From Gigaspora rosea (taxonomy: Eukaryota > Glomeromycota > Glomeromycetes > Diversisporales > Gigasporaceae), in NCBI GenBank assembly GCA_003550325.1, contig QKWP01000263.1, forward strand, positions 313,670-377,669: 64,000 nucleotides of DNA, given 5' to 3'. The notes beneath the pieces are model-generated. The model had not been told where the DNA came from. It ran no database searches and saw only the letters and a program-made list of their open reading frames with translations. Shown piece by piece: positions 10,610 to 22,263 of the stretch (the first letter of the stretch is position 1; each line of letters starts with the position of its first letter). The position numbers were made by a program, and so were the translations under genes.

Positions 10610-13600
10610 GTGCGTTAGTTTTTATTTTTTTACGATATGGTTTCTAATTTTTATTTATAAATTGGAAATATCTTATACAATTTTAATTATCTAATTTTAA
10701 TTATTAGAGAGTAAGTATTAATCCACATATAAATTATTTAAGCGCACATATATTAATTATTTATGTTAACTTAGCCCGTAAGTATGAAGATCATTTCAAG
10801 ATCAGAAACCTTATTTAATTATTTTCATCCGAATTAATCATTTCATTCGCATTAATTTAGTCTGTGAGTATAAAGAACATTTATTAATCAATGGAATTAA
10901 AAACAAGTTCACAAATCAAGAACATAAATACTTATTTACCATTATTTCATTCGAATTAATCATTTCATTCGCATTAATTTAGTTTGTGAGTATCAAGAAC
11001 ATTTATTAATCAATGGAATTATAAACAAGTTCACAAATCAAGAACATAAATACTTATTTACCATTATTTCATTCGAATTAATCATTTCATTCGCATTAAT
11101 CATTTCATTCAGCTTGTGAGTATAAAGAACATTTATTAATCAATGGAATTAAAAACAAGTTCACAAATCAAGAACATAAATACTTATTTAACATTATTTC
11201 ATTCGAATTAATCATTTCATTCGCATTAATCATTTCATTCAGCTTGTGAGTATAAAGAACATTTATTAATCAATGGAATTAAAAACAAGTTCACAAATCA
11301 AGAACATAAATACTTATTTAACATTATTTCATTCGAATTAATCATTTCATTCGCATTAATCATTTCATTCAGCTTGTGAGTATAAAGAACATTTATTAAT
11401 CAATGGAATTAAAAACAAGTTCACAAATCAAGAACATAAATACTTATTTAACATTATTTCATTCGAATTAATCATTTCATTCGCATTAATCATTTCATTC
11501 AGCTTGTGAGTATAAAGAACATTTATTAATCAATGGAATTAAAAACAAGTTCACAAATCAAGAACATAAATACTTATTTAACATTATTTCATTCGAATTA
11601 ATCATTTCATTCGCATTAATCATTTCATTCAGCTTGTGAGTATAAAGAACATTTATTAATCAATGGAATTAAAAACAAGTTCACAAATCAAGAACATAAA
11701 TACTTATTTAACATTATTTCATTCGAATTAATCATTTCATTCGCATTAATCATTTCATTCAGCTTGTGAGTATAAAGAACATTTATTAATCAATGGAATT
11801 AAAAACAAGTTCACAAATCAAGAACATAAATACTTATTTAACATTATTTCATTCGAATTAATCATTTCATTCGCATTAATCATTTCATTCAGCTTGTGAG
11901 TATAAAGAACATTTATTAATCAATGGAATTAAAAACAAGTTCACAAATCAAGAACATAAATACTTATTTAACATTATTTCATTCGAATTAATCATTTCAT
12001 TCGCATTAATCATTTCATTCAGCTTGTGAGTATAAAGAACATTTATTAATCAATGGAATTAAAAACAAGTTCACAAATCAAGAACATAAATACTTATTTA
12101 ACATTATTTCATTCGAATTAATCATTTCATTCGCATTAATCATTTCATTCAGCTTGTGAGTATAAAGAACATTTATTAATCAATGGAATTAAAAACAAGT
12201 TCACAAATCAAGAACATAAATACTTATTTAACATTATTTCATTCGAATTAATCATTTCATTCGCATTAATCATTTCATTCAGCTTGTGAGTATAAAGAAC
12301 ATTTATTAATCAATGGAATTAAAAACAAGTTCACAAATCAAGAACATAAATACTTATTTAACATTATTTCATTCGAATTAATCATTTCATTCGCATTAAT
12401 CATTTCATTCAGCTTGTGAGTATAAAGAACATTTATTAATCAATGGAATTAAAAACAAGTTCACAAATCAAGAACATAAATACTTATTTAACATTATTTC
12501 ATTCGAATTAATCATTTCATTCGCATTAATCATTTCATTCAGCTTGTGAGTATAAAGAACATTTATTAATCAATGGAATTAAAAACAAGTTCACAAATCA
12601 AGAACATAAATACTTATTTAACATTATTTCATTCGAATTAATCATTTCATTCGCATTAATCATTTCATTCAGCTTGTGAGTATAAAGAACATTTATTAAT
12701 CAATGGAATTAAAAACAAGTTCACAAATCAAGAACATAAATACTTATTTAACATTATTTCATTCGAATTAATCATTTCATTCGCATTAATCATTTCATTC
12801 AGCTTGTGAGTATAAAGAACATTTATTAATCAATGGAATTAAAAACAAGTTCACAAATCAAGAACATAAATACTTATTTAACATTATTTCATTCGAATTA
12901 ATCATTTCATTCGCATTAATCATTTCATTCAGCTTGTGAGTATAAAGAACATTTATTAATCAATGGAATTAAAAACAAGTTCACAAATCAAGAACATAAA
13001 TACTTATTTAACATTATTTCATTCGAATTAATCATTTCATTCGCATTAATCATTTCATTCAGCTTGTGAGTATAAAGAACATTTATTAATCAATGGAATT
13101 AAAAACAAGTTCACAAATCAAGAACATAAATACTTATTTAACATTATTTCATTCGAATTAATCATTTCATTCGCATTAATCATTTCATTCAGCTTGTGAG
13201 TATAAAGAACATTTATTAATCAATGGAATTAAAAACAAGTTCACAAATCAAGAACATAAATACTTATTTAACATTATTTCATTCGAATTAATCATTTCAT
13301 TCGCATTAATCATTTCATTCAGCTTGTGAGTATAAAGAACATTTATTAATCAATGGAATTAAAAACAAGTTCACAAATCAAGAACATAAATACTTATTTA
13401 ACATTATTTCATTCGAATTAATCATTTCATTCGCATTAATCATTTCATTCAGCTTGTGAGTATAAAGAACATTTATTAATCAATGGAATTAAAAACAAGT
13501 TCACAAATCAAGAACATAAATACTTATTTAACATTATTTCATTCGAATTAATCATTTCATTCGCATTAATCATTTCATTCAGCTCGTGAGTATAAAGAAC

Positions 13601-13811
13601 ATTTATTAATCAATGGAATTAAAAACAAGTTCACAAATCAAGAACATAAATACTTATTTACCATTATTTCATTCGAATTAATCATTTCATTCGCATTAAT
13701 TTAGTCGGTGAGTATAAGAACGTTTATTAATCAATGGAATTAAAAACAAGTCCACAGATCAAGAACATAAATACTTATTTAAAATAAAATACGATATTTT
13801 TTATTATAAAG
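10610..13811 (+). other. Inferred 3.2 kb intron carrying the minisatellite
   Basis: The donor GTGCGT at 10610 and an AG acceptor at 13810-13811 give matching phases, and the joined protein reads WIKK then NSEYGKCAFC. Such a length is far above the other introns in this gene (72 and 74 bases). The 130-bp tandem array fills almost all of it. An alternative is two separate genes, the first ending near 10694. Confidence 0.45.
10857..13790 (+). repeat. 130-bp minisatellite, about 23 units
   Basis: Twenty units start at 11111, 11241, 11371 and so on to 13581, with an exact 130-bp period and almost no differences. Units of about 120 bp at the two edges (starting near 10859, 10979 and 13701) lack a 10-bp piece and are more diverged, as expected when unequal exchange homogenises the middle. 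Every unit holds GTGAGTATAAAG and, just before it, CATTAATCATTTCATTCAG, which look like a splice donor and a branch-plus-acceptor. Confidence 0.9.
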
Positions 13812-15221
13812 AAATTCTGAATATGGAAAATGTGCATTTTGTAATTATAATAACACGTCTGAAGCATGGTGTCTGTCATGTGATCCAGATATAGCTATTC
13901 GAAGACGGATACCGATAAGTATAAATGCAGAGATTGATGATTGCATCAGAGAATTTCAACTTAGAATATTTAGATATGATGATGTATTTGATTGGATTCC
14001 ATTTGATAGATTATCAGATGTTAAAGAAATCGGTAAAGGAGGATTTGGTTCAGTATACAAAGCAACCTGGTTGGATGGCAAACGGGAAGTTAAAAAAATT
14101 AAAGATGGTGATAGCTATATCTACGGGAGAGCATGTGAACAATCCAGCATTATCGCACTCAAGACATTATCTAGTTCTAAGGAAAAAGAAGACAACAATT
14201 TTTTAAAGGAAGTAAGTTAATTTATTGCTTTTATAGCTTGCATAATACAATTTATTGAACTAATTTATTTTTTTAAACTCAAGTTTAAAAGTCTTCTAAC
14301 ATGCAAATTAAATGCTAATAAACTTGCAATATATGGAATAACGAAAAATATAAAAACAAATGAATACATGATGGTATTTCAGTATGCTAATAAAGGGAGC
14401 CTTCATAAATATTTAAGAAAGAATTTTAATGAACTTACATGGCAAACTAAATTACAAATTCTTAAAGATATTTCTGATGATTTGGTTAATATCCATCGTC
14501 GTGCAGGATACATTCACGCAGATTTTCATAGTGGTAATATTTTGCAAGATCAACATACTAATGAAAATGCGCGATCTTATATTGCAGACCTAGGATTGTC
14601 TAGGAAAAAAGATGAATGTATTTCTGAAAATGATATTTATGGTGTCATGCCTTATGTTGCTCCAGAAGTTTTATTAGGCAATCAACAATTTACACAAGCA
14701 GCAGACATCTACGGATTTGGTATTATCATGGCAGAAATATCAACTGGTCAAAGACCTTTTGATGGACATAAATTCGATTCAAAACTTGCAGTCAAGATTT
14801 GCAGAGGATTGCGGCCAGAGTTTGTATCTGGAACTCCTAACTGCTATGTTGAATTGGCAAAACAATGTATGCATTCTGACCCACAAAAACGCCCTAATGC
14901 TTTGAAAATTTATAATAAAATAAGAAATTGGATTAAAAAAATAAATAGTTCAAAAGATAATGAAATTAAAAAGCAATTCTTAGATGCAGATAAAGTTGTT
15001 AAATCATTACCAGCATCAAAGCACCCTGATGAAATGTACACAAGCAAACTTATTAGCACAAAATTAATTTCAAATGAATTTAAAAGTATTTATTTTTTAT
15101 CTGATTTATTAAGAATTATGCTGTATTTTTTAATATTAATGCAAATATTATTTATTTAGATTTGCTTCAAACTGATTCTACGGGTTCTGCTCAACTTGAC
15201 CTTGATATTGTTAAATCTTGA
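13812..15221 (+). CDS. Zinc-motif and TKL-like protein kinase exons (3' part of the Sel1-kinase gene)
   Basis: Exons 13812-14211, 14284-15085 and 15160-15221 with GTAAGT and GTATTT donors and AG acceptors. Joined to the Sel1 exon they give 569 residues ending in SAQLDLDIVKS. Cys156, 159, 169 and 172 form a CxxC-x9-CxxC zinc-ribbon-like motif. The kinase has a glycine loop IGKGGFGSVYKA (about 222-233), the VAIK-type lysine in IALK (266), catalytic loop HADFHSGN (Asp362, Asn367), metal-binding DLG (384-386) and APE (408-410). The HRD arginine is replaced by Ala and DFG by DLG, but the catalytic Asp, Asn and Lys remain, so activity is plausible. It presumably phosphorylates Ser/Thr on unknown substrates. 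A 263-codon open frame from 14368 covers only the C-lobe and misses the glycine loop, so the spliced model is preferred. Confidence 0.7.
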
Positions 15222-17106
15222 AAGCTTTAAAATTTGGATACAAATAACTAATGAATATTTAAACAAAGGCTTTTTACCTCAGAAGTTGATATAGTTCTCA
15301 AAAATCCAAAATATCTCAATTTTCTACAATAACAAAAATAACTGATATATTAAAAATAGTTAAAATTCTTAGTATTTAGAATATCTATATAGTAATAAAT
15401 ATTTACATATTTTTATTTATTTTATTTATATTAAAAATAAATATAAAATAAAACTATTTTGTTTTGAATATTTAATTCACTTGACAAATATTCTGCATTT
15501 GTAGTCTCAATAAGTAGTTATAGATATAAATCAATATAATTCTTATAATTTAGTTGTAATATTCATAATATAATCCAGAGCTAATTTATACATTTTAATA
15601 ACTTAGACAAAATTTAATTATATTAATACCAGTATGATCATATGAAATGTGCAATATGAAATGTGGAGGAATGGTATCATTCAACTTTTTTGATGTCTGC
15701 TATGCTAATTTCGCAAAATCTTTTTAATAGACATAGTGATTTTTATTTATTCATTTTTGGAAGGAGTTAAGACTTTTGCTTATAATCCTGCATGTAGATT
15801 ACGCTTTATAATGAAAAACTGACGCTACTGATTATTAATTATATATGATGCAAAGCTGACGTTAATGATTAATGGTATGGTTCAAGATAGTGAAACATAT
15901 ATTTGTTATATAATGTTAATTTATGTGTGGTTAATAATCTCTTTGGATGAAGCACTTTAGTGTATTTTGTAGTTATCGCATATTACTATATAAATTTTTT
16001 GATTTTTTGGCATTACCAGTACAATCACATTCATAAATAACATGAAATGTAGTGGGGATTTCATTGTCACTTATTTAAATACAGTATTTTGAATTTGTGA
16101 CTATTACTATGGCAACATTTTCAAACATTTATATGATTGTTAGATCGATAATTTCTTGACTAATATTGTATAAGACTTTATTGTTGGTCGATATATAATA
16201 TTAAAGTATTATTAATAATTTTGAATTTATTATTATATTATTAAAGATTATTAATTTCAAAAATAATGCAATGCTAACCTATCGATCATCAAATTTTTTA
16301 AATTTTTTAAATTTTATTTTTTGAAATTTTGCATTTTTCATGGTTTATTGGATTTTGCTATTTGGTTTTTTTTTTGAGCTTGGGGTTGTCTTTTGCTAAG
16401 TAACTAGCTTCACTTTAATGACATCAAATTTCACCGATATCTGTTATAAATTAATAATCCCCAACTATCATCTTTATAGTATAACAACGTGAAAAATCTA
16501 CAATTAAATTAACCTTATGTATGCATGTATATATGTACACGCGTAATCACCTAGTCCACAATATTTGTACTAGAGTTTGGATCTGGTTTATTTTTCTTAT
16601 GTTAAAATTAATTAAAACCAATTTTAACATAAAAAAAAATAAACCAGTTTCAAACCCTAATTTGTACCCCATGTTATAATTAGTGAGTCTTAATTTTAAA
16701 AATATATCCATATGATATTGTATTTATAATAAGTAATCACCAGTCATAATAAGATGTTCTCCTTATGCAAACTCAAGTTATACTTGACGTACCACTAAAC
16801 AAAGTAGTTCAGCTGTTAAAAATCAAAAAAAAACTACTGCTAATAAACAATAATTAGTAATGATGCATAAAATCAGTGATAAAAAAATTAGTAATTATCT
16901 ATTTTATTTTATTGTCCACATCTAATTATAGCTAGCTAGTAATCAAGAAAACTATTTGCATTACTTAGTATGTCATGTTGCACATTATTGTAAAATAAAG
17001 TTTTATTAAAATAATCTGATGCTAAAACATCACAATATGAATATTAATAAGTATTCTTCCATAAAGAAGCACACACTACACAAAAAGAAATCCCAATATT
17101 CAGATA
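15222..17106. other. AT-rich spacer
   Basis: No gene or RNA recognised. It contains the fold-back element at 16564-16668 and long A/T homopolymer-rich runs near 16300. Confidence 0.5.
16564..16668. mobile_element. Fold-back MITE
   Basis: Arms TTTGTACTAGAGTTTG and CAAACCCTAATTTGTAC, continued inward by CTGGTTTATTTTT and AAAAATAAACCAG and by TTATGTTAAAATT and AATTTTAACATAA. The centre is a few bases. About 105 bp, no coding capacity, no certain target duplication. Confidence 0.6.
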
Positions 17107-18345
17107 ATAACAATAATGAAAACTTTCAATACATTGATGGTAGAAGATTTCATAATGACCATAAAGTATCTATTACCTAATGATGGTCAAGAATGTGATA
17201 GGTTATACTTGCAACATTTTTTGTATAGGTTATTATATATCATTTTATTTAGAATCTTTTTCAAGTATGATATATTTTTTGTCTAAATTTAATTACTTTT
17301 AAATATATATAGTAAAGTAATTTCTTATCACCTGTTGAACAGATTTTGAAAAATGATGGAGTAAGAGCTAAAGTTCTTGATATTGGGTATGTAAAAAAAA
17401 TATATATATTAGATTATATTTAAAGAAATAAGAAATATAATATATTTTTTTAAAAAAATAGTGTGGAGCAGCTACCTAGTTATTTAAAATGGTATTAAAC
17501 AAATCGACTAAAGTCTTCCTCCTCTATAATCACCTCCTATATAATCACAACACCTGTACAATCACATTAAATTTTGAGACAATTTATTAATAAACTTATA
17601 AAAAAAGACTTCTATATAATCACACTCTTTTATAATCACTAATTTTCTTGATACAAACTGCGTGATTATAGAGGAAAAAAACTGTAGATAAATTATTAAT
17701 ATTATTAAATTTACAATTAATTTAGTAATTGCTTTTATTATATTAGGCAACTAGCTATCCATTATAGGTTTTGACATGTCCCTGCACAAACATACACAAA
17801 TAAAACCATTTAATGCTGAATTTGTTGTAGGGAATGTATTAGATGGTTTAACATTTGAAGATGATGCATTGATTTTATATATTAATGAATCTTGTTTGCT
17901 ACATATCCGAAATCAAAATGGATGTTTGTAATAAATAAACTAGTAAGGTGCTGAAATCAGGCAATTATTTGGAGGTATTTCTAGATTTTTTTTTACATAT
18001 AAAATATACTTTGCTGATATATTGATATTGTATTAATACAATACATTAAAAAAAATGAAAGAAATTAATCATCTGGTAAAACATGTGGGTCTAGCTTCAA
18101 AGTTTCTTTACGAATCTGGTGAATACTAATGAATATGTTCTTTTTTTTAATAAATTTTATATAATATTAATACAACATAATCATTTTAATTATTTTTAAC
18201 AAAGCCTGTAAATCATTTCAACAACCCAAGTTCATATTACAATTGCAAAATTATGCTATGACCCAAGGTGAACTTGAAAACATCCATAAAGAAGAAAAGA
18301 ATATACGTTTTGGTAAAAATTCTGGAGAACTTGAAAAGTGGTAAT
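17107..18345 (+). pseudogene. Decayed SAM-dependent methyltransferase gene
   Basis: Pieces of a class I methyltransferase lie in order on the plus strand. They are: FQYIDGRRFHND and LLPNDGQECDRLYLQHFLY in a different frame (17125-17230); ILKNDGVRAKVLDIG (17340-17383, SAM motif I start, followed by a GTATGT donor); GFDMSLHKHTQIKPFNAEFV and GNVLDGLTFEDDALI (17767-17880); NKLVRVLKSGNYLEVF (17935-17982); HLVKHVGLASKFLYESGEY (18070-18128); and MTQGELENIHKEEKN to a stop (18257-18345). Stops and frame changes interrupt the pieces, and a MITE sits in the gap between motif I and GFD. The glycine-rich motif I (GxGxG) is lost. In Rhizophagus this family is large; this member is almost certainly dead. 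Confidence 0.6.
17511..17684. mobile_element. pogo/Tigger-like MITE inside the methyltransferase relic
   Basis: Ends CCTCTATAATCAC (17521 on) and GTGATTATAGAGGAAAAAAA with ACTG before a TA at 17685. A TA also precedes the left end at 17509-17510. Internal direct copies of CTATATAATCAC occur at about 17540 and 17612. The TA target and CAGT-type terminus suit pogo/Tigger. The left end is less well preserved. Confidence 0.45.
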
Positions 18346-18422
18346 AATAATTATATTCATTAAATATAGTAATAACTTTTTCAATTTCTATATGTATCTA
18401 ATTATTTATATTCTTTTGTTAA

Positions 18423-18513
18423 TGGAGTGCTCCAAAGAATAATAAAATATATAAACAACTCCAGTTTGAAACTGGAGTAGTTTATATGTTTTATTATAGT
18501 TGGAGTACTCCTA
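18423..18513. mobile_element. Small MITE, GGAGTRCTCC family copy 2
   Basis: A 91-bp fold-back from TGGAGTGCTCCAAA to TTGGAGTACTCCTA with a central CTCCAGTTTGAAACTGGAG dyad. It closely matches the copy at 6111-6190, including the right-hand part TTTTATTATAGTTGGAGTAC. Confidence 0.6.
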
Positions 18514-20198
18514 TGTATATCACATGATCTGAAAAATTTTAGGTAGTGATTTAAACCCAGTTAACTTTTTTGCCATGGCTAGGGTTAGGGCTCACCATTT
18601 TTTGCCCGCTTTACGATTCAATTTATTTTGAATTATGCGATGAATTATGCTGCAAATGACGTGAATTATAAATTTTATAATAGGTAAATTACTATACTTC
18701 CCAAAAATTCCTTTACAACCGTGCTCGTGTTTTTCCTGAAAGGTTCCAATATTACTCCATCTTTAATGCCTGCCATTTTATGCGCAGATTATACTATATT
18801 AATTATGTGAAATTAGTTCTGATATGCGAATATGTTATTGCATATGCTTTTGTGATAAAATCAGATTTATGCGTGATTATGCTATCGCTTTATGCGCTAG
18901 TCCTAGCTAGGGTACTCCTCATTTCTCATTAGTATTGCTTGCTGCAAATATGAAATGCGACTTTTTATTGCGCCACTAGGGTTGCAACTTATTGTCGCAA
19001 TAGAATGTGACATCGGTAATCTAATATTATGACTTATCTTGTAATAGTTACAACATAAATAAGCTGTAAATATTAAGTTGCGACTTTGCAGCAGGCAACA
19101 TTATCATTACTGCATTATGATGTAATCGATTCATGCCAAGAAAAAATAGTAAATAAATAAGGTAACTTGGTGTAAATAGTGATGGGCTAAATTTGAACTC
19201 ATACGATAATTTAATATTATTGGAAACTATTAAATTTTGATATAATTTAAAAGTATATCGTGCGTATCTGATGACGGCTGTTCTAAGTTTAGGGGAAAGT
19301 TACGGTATAATTTAGGCCAATCATTTGCAGATCATTTAATGCTGGTCGTCCAAGAATTCATCTGAGGCAAAAACATATATGCAAAGTTACATATATCATT
19401 AGAGTCGAACAAGGGAGCATTTTTGGGCGATTTGAGGACAGACAATTTAGGACTAGACCAAAAATATAGATATGGTTGCTTATGTCCGAAAATAAATAAT
19501 ATCCAAGTAACCAATAAAGTTGTATGTTTATGCTTACACCGACGCAAATGCAAGATTAATTAATATTTGTTATCAATTCTCATATATAATTGCTATATTG
19601 CTATTAATACAAATCTTATCAATAAGTAACCACTCATCATTAGTGTTAAAAGGGATCTTGAGTCGTATCGTATTTTTAGAGGTTATTACTTTATCCAAAT
19701 ATTTGTGCTAACAAGTTTGCAGAATTATAATTAAGATTTCTTAACGTTGAGCTACAGTACTTTTTAATTTCATAGATGAATTATTATAAGTCGAGCTTAA
19801 AAGATTTATTTTTAGAATTAAATGAAGAATTTATATGAATGTGATTTACAAAATAGAACTGTCGTATGTTGTGAAATTCAATGCAGCAATGACGCGATTT
19901 TCTAGTTCCCAATAAAAACTTTCGCATAGAGAATCAAATTTAAAAACAGGTTAATTCCGGTCGATTTACAAAATTTATACTGCCGCCGTAATTTAAATGA
20001 TTAGTAACGTAATCATTGTCAAAATTAACATAAACGTTTAACCGCGTTAACGCCAATCGTTTAATTCAGCCACAGGTAATTTTGGCCTATCGCTACGACC
20101 AACATGCCCGGTAACGGAAACTATTAACTCATCACGAAAAAAGCTAACTAAATATGTACAACATTAATTTTATCATAGAAAATTAGAATCCGAAAACG
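18514..20198. other. Spacer upstream of the first dehydrogenase
   Basis: No supported gene. Short open frames at 19332-19553 (minus) and 19520-19711 (plus) have no recognisable domain. From about 19911 the sequence is duplicated at about 40585, so the region nearest the gene belongs to the segmental duplication. Confidence 0.5.
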
Positions 20199-20206
20199 TA
20201 TATAAA
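20199..20206 (+). promoter_or_regulatory. TATA box of the first dehydrogenase gene
   Basis: TATATAAA lies 200 bases upstream of the ATG. The same word in the same context lies 201 bases upstream of the ATG of the second copy. This conservation supports a core promoter with a 5' leader of roughly 170 bases. Confidence 0.5.
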
Positions 20207-20398
20207 TACTATGTCTTGGGTACTTTAAAAAGAAAAACCTTGTATACTCATCTTTAATCTTAATAACAAAACCTTCTTGAAAACCTAAATTCTCAAGTAA
20301 TATCTAATGTGGCAGTCTTTGTACATGGATGAGTCGACCTCCTTTAACTATGTCTGATTTGCTAATTAACATATATTGCTTTTCCAAATATATAGAAA

Positions 20399-22211
20399 AT
20401 GGCTGAAAAATTTCATGGCTATGCTGCTTTCAATAAAGAAGGTATCTTAAAGCCTTACTCTTACACTCCCAAGCCATTAGATGATGAAGACATCGAAGTA
20501 GAGATTACGCATTGTGGCATATGCGGTAAGTATTAATAAAGGATTTATTGACATTTAGGATGTTCTCAAGCGTATCCTTCAATATATTATCGAATGACAA
20601 AACATTGTTCATGATTATTTGTCAAAAAAAACCCCCCGATTTACGATTAGCGAAGTTAATTAATTAAATTTAAACGCAATATATGACAATTAAATTAGAA
20701 TTATAAAGGCCAGATTTATTATAATTAAGGATATGTGTATAGCATAAAATTTCGATATGTAAAGAACTTGTGGTGCAATAGTGAATGTGTGTGACATCTT
20801 GATCGCTAGTAAATTATATTGAAGAAGTTGTTTGAGAACACCCTTAATATCATTGTCTTATTCAATTAAAATCTAATTAGATGAACCGTGGAACAGGTAC
20901 TGATCTGCATACAATAAGGTCTCCTAGGGGTCTAACTACGTACCCAAGTATACACCCTGTTTAAATTTTTTGAATTGAATTTTTTTGTTTTTTTTAATCA
21001 TTGTTTCATTTACGATACATGAATTAAATTCAATTATTATAGTCATCGTTGGTCATGAAATAGTCGGTAAGGTTTCAAAGAAAGGTTCTAAAGTTAACAA
21101 TTTCAATATTGGAGATCGTGTTGGTATCGGTTATCAAGTCTATTCCTGTGGAAAATGTGACGAGGTAAATAACGGTAAAAATAATATAATATACCATAAT
21201 TTTCGGCAAATAATACCCAGGGTCTTAACATTACTAGACCTTAAAAATTATAGTACCCCACCGGCAATTCACTATTTAATTTGTCTTAATTGGTGGTGGG
21301 CGGATATTTAACAAGGGGATACAGTAGTATTATTACTGAAATTCACAGTAAAATAACTTATAGGTTGATCACTTTCTAACACCAATTTCACATTAACCTA
21401 TAGTGTACTGCAGGTTACAATCAATTGTGCCCAAAACGAGTGTTTACCATTAATGACAAGTGGAAAGATGCCGAAGGTGTTCAATATCAAGCTCATGGCG
21501 GTTATGCTGACAAAATTCGTGCACATTCAAATTCTGTTTTCCATATTCCGAAAGAAATTAGTTCCGCTGAAGCCTGTCCATTGCTTTGTGCAGGCTTAAC
21601 TACCTTCGTTCCGTTAAAACGTCACAAGGTTGGTCCCGGAAAAAAAGTTGGTATCCTTGGCATTGGTGGATTAGGTCATCTGGCAATTCAATGGGCTGCC
21701 AAGATGGGTGCTGAAGTTATTGCTATCTCACAAAGGTATAATACTTGCAATTTGAAAATCTGTTCAGATTATAATTTTTCTAACCTCATGTATTATTAGT
21801 GATAAAAAACGTGATGAGGCGAACAAATTTGGTGCCACTAATTTCTTGAATGCTTCTGATCCGAATGATGTTGAAAAATTCACTCGTTCGCTGGATATAA
21901 TTTTCTCAACTTCTAACGGCTCAAATACAGATTGGAACAAATATATCGGCCTTATTAAAAACCATGGAACTCTCTTTTTGCTCGGTGTTCCGGATGTCCC
22001 AATCCCGATTCCTGCTTTCGCTTTCTTGCGGTTTATAAAAGTCGAAGGCTCATTAACTGGCGGATCCCAAGATATGAGGGATATGCTTGAATTTGCTGTA
22101 AAGCATAACGTTAGGCCCTTGATTCAAACAACCCCTATGAAAGACGTTAATGAGGGGATTAAGATGATGCATAATGGAAAGGCTAAATATAGAGTAGTAT
22201 TGGAAAATTAA
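20399..22211 (+). CDS. Zinc-dependent alcohol dehydrogenase, cinnamyl-alcohol-dehydrogenase type (copy 1)
   Basis: Five exons (20399-20525, 20897-20947, 21043-21164, 21404-21735, 21800-22211) join in phase to 347 residues, the usual length for NADP-dependent medium-chain alcohol dehydrogenases that reduce aldehydes in the cytosol. The catalytic zinc ligands are Cys42 (CGICGTDLH), His64-Glu65 (GHEIVG) and Cys162 (CAGLTTF). Structural zinc ligands Cys95, 98, 101 and 109 are in CGKCDE-CTAGYNQLC. The Rossmann motif GIGGLGHLAIQWA is at about 186-198, and SDKKRDEA after the second strand suits NADP. All donors are GT. Intron 1 holds a MITE. An AATAAA signal follows at 22258. The substrate cannot be deduced. 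The open reading pieces that stay unspliced (20985-21311 and others) run into introns. Confidence 0.9.
20556..20846. mobile_element. hAT-like MITE in intron 1 of the first dehydrogenase
   Basis: The left end TAGGATGTTCTCAAGCG is matched inversely by TTGTTTGAGAACACCCTTA at the right. The same family, with TAGGGTGTTCTCAAGCG, sits at the corresponding place in intron 1 of the second copy (41366-41555), and another member is at 38431-38718. About 290 bp, no coding capacity. The flanking duplication is too eroded to define. Confidence 0.6.
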
Positions 22212-22263
22212 TTCTTAGTCTATTAACTTTCCAAGGAAATGTCTTAATATTACTAGTAATAAA

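Noticed and set aside
10854-13790. CRISPR-like array
   Set aside because: There are no spacers; the units are directly tandem with a 130-bp period and the host is a eukaryote.
14717-14905. 62-codon frame inside the kinase exon
   Set aside because: It is a shadow of the kinase C-lobe in another frame.
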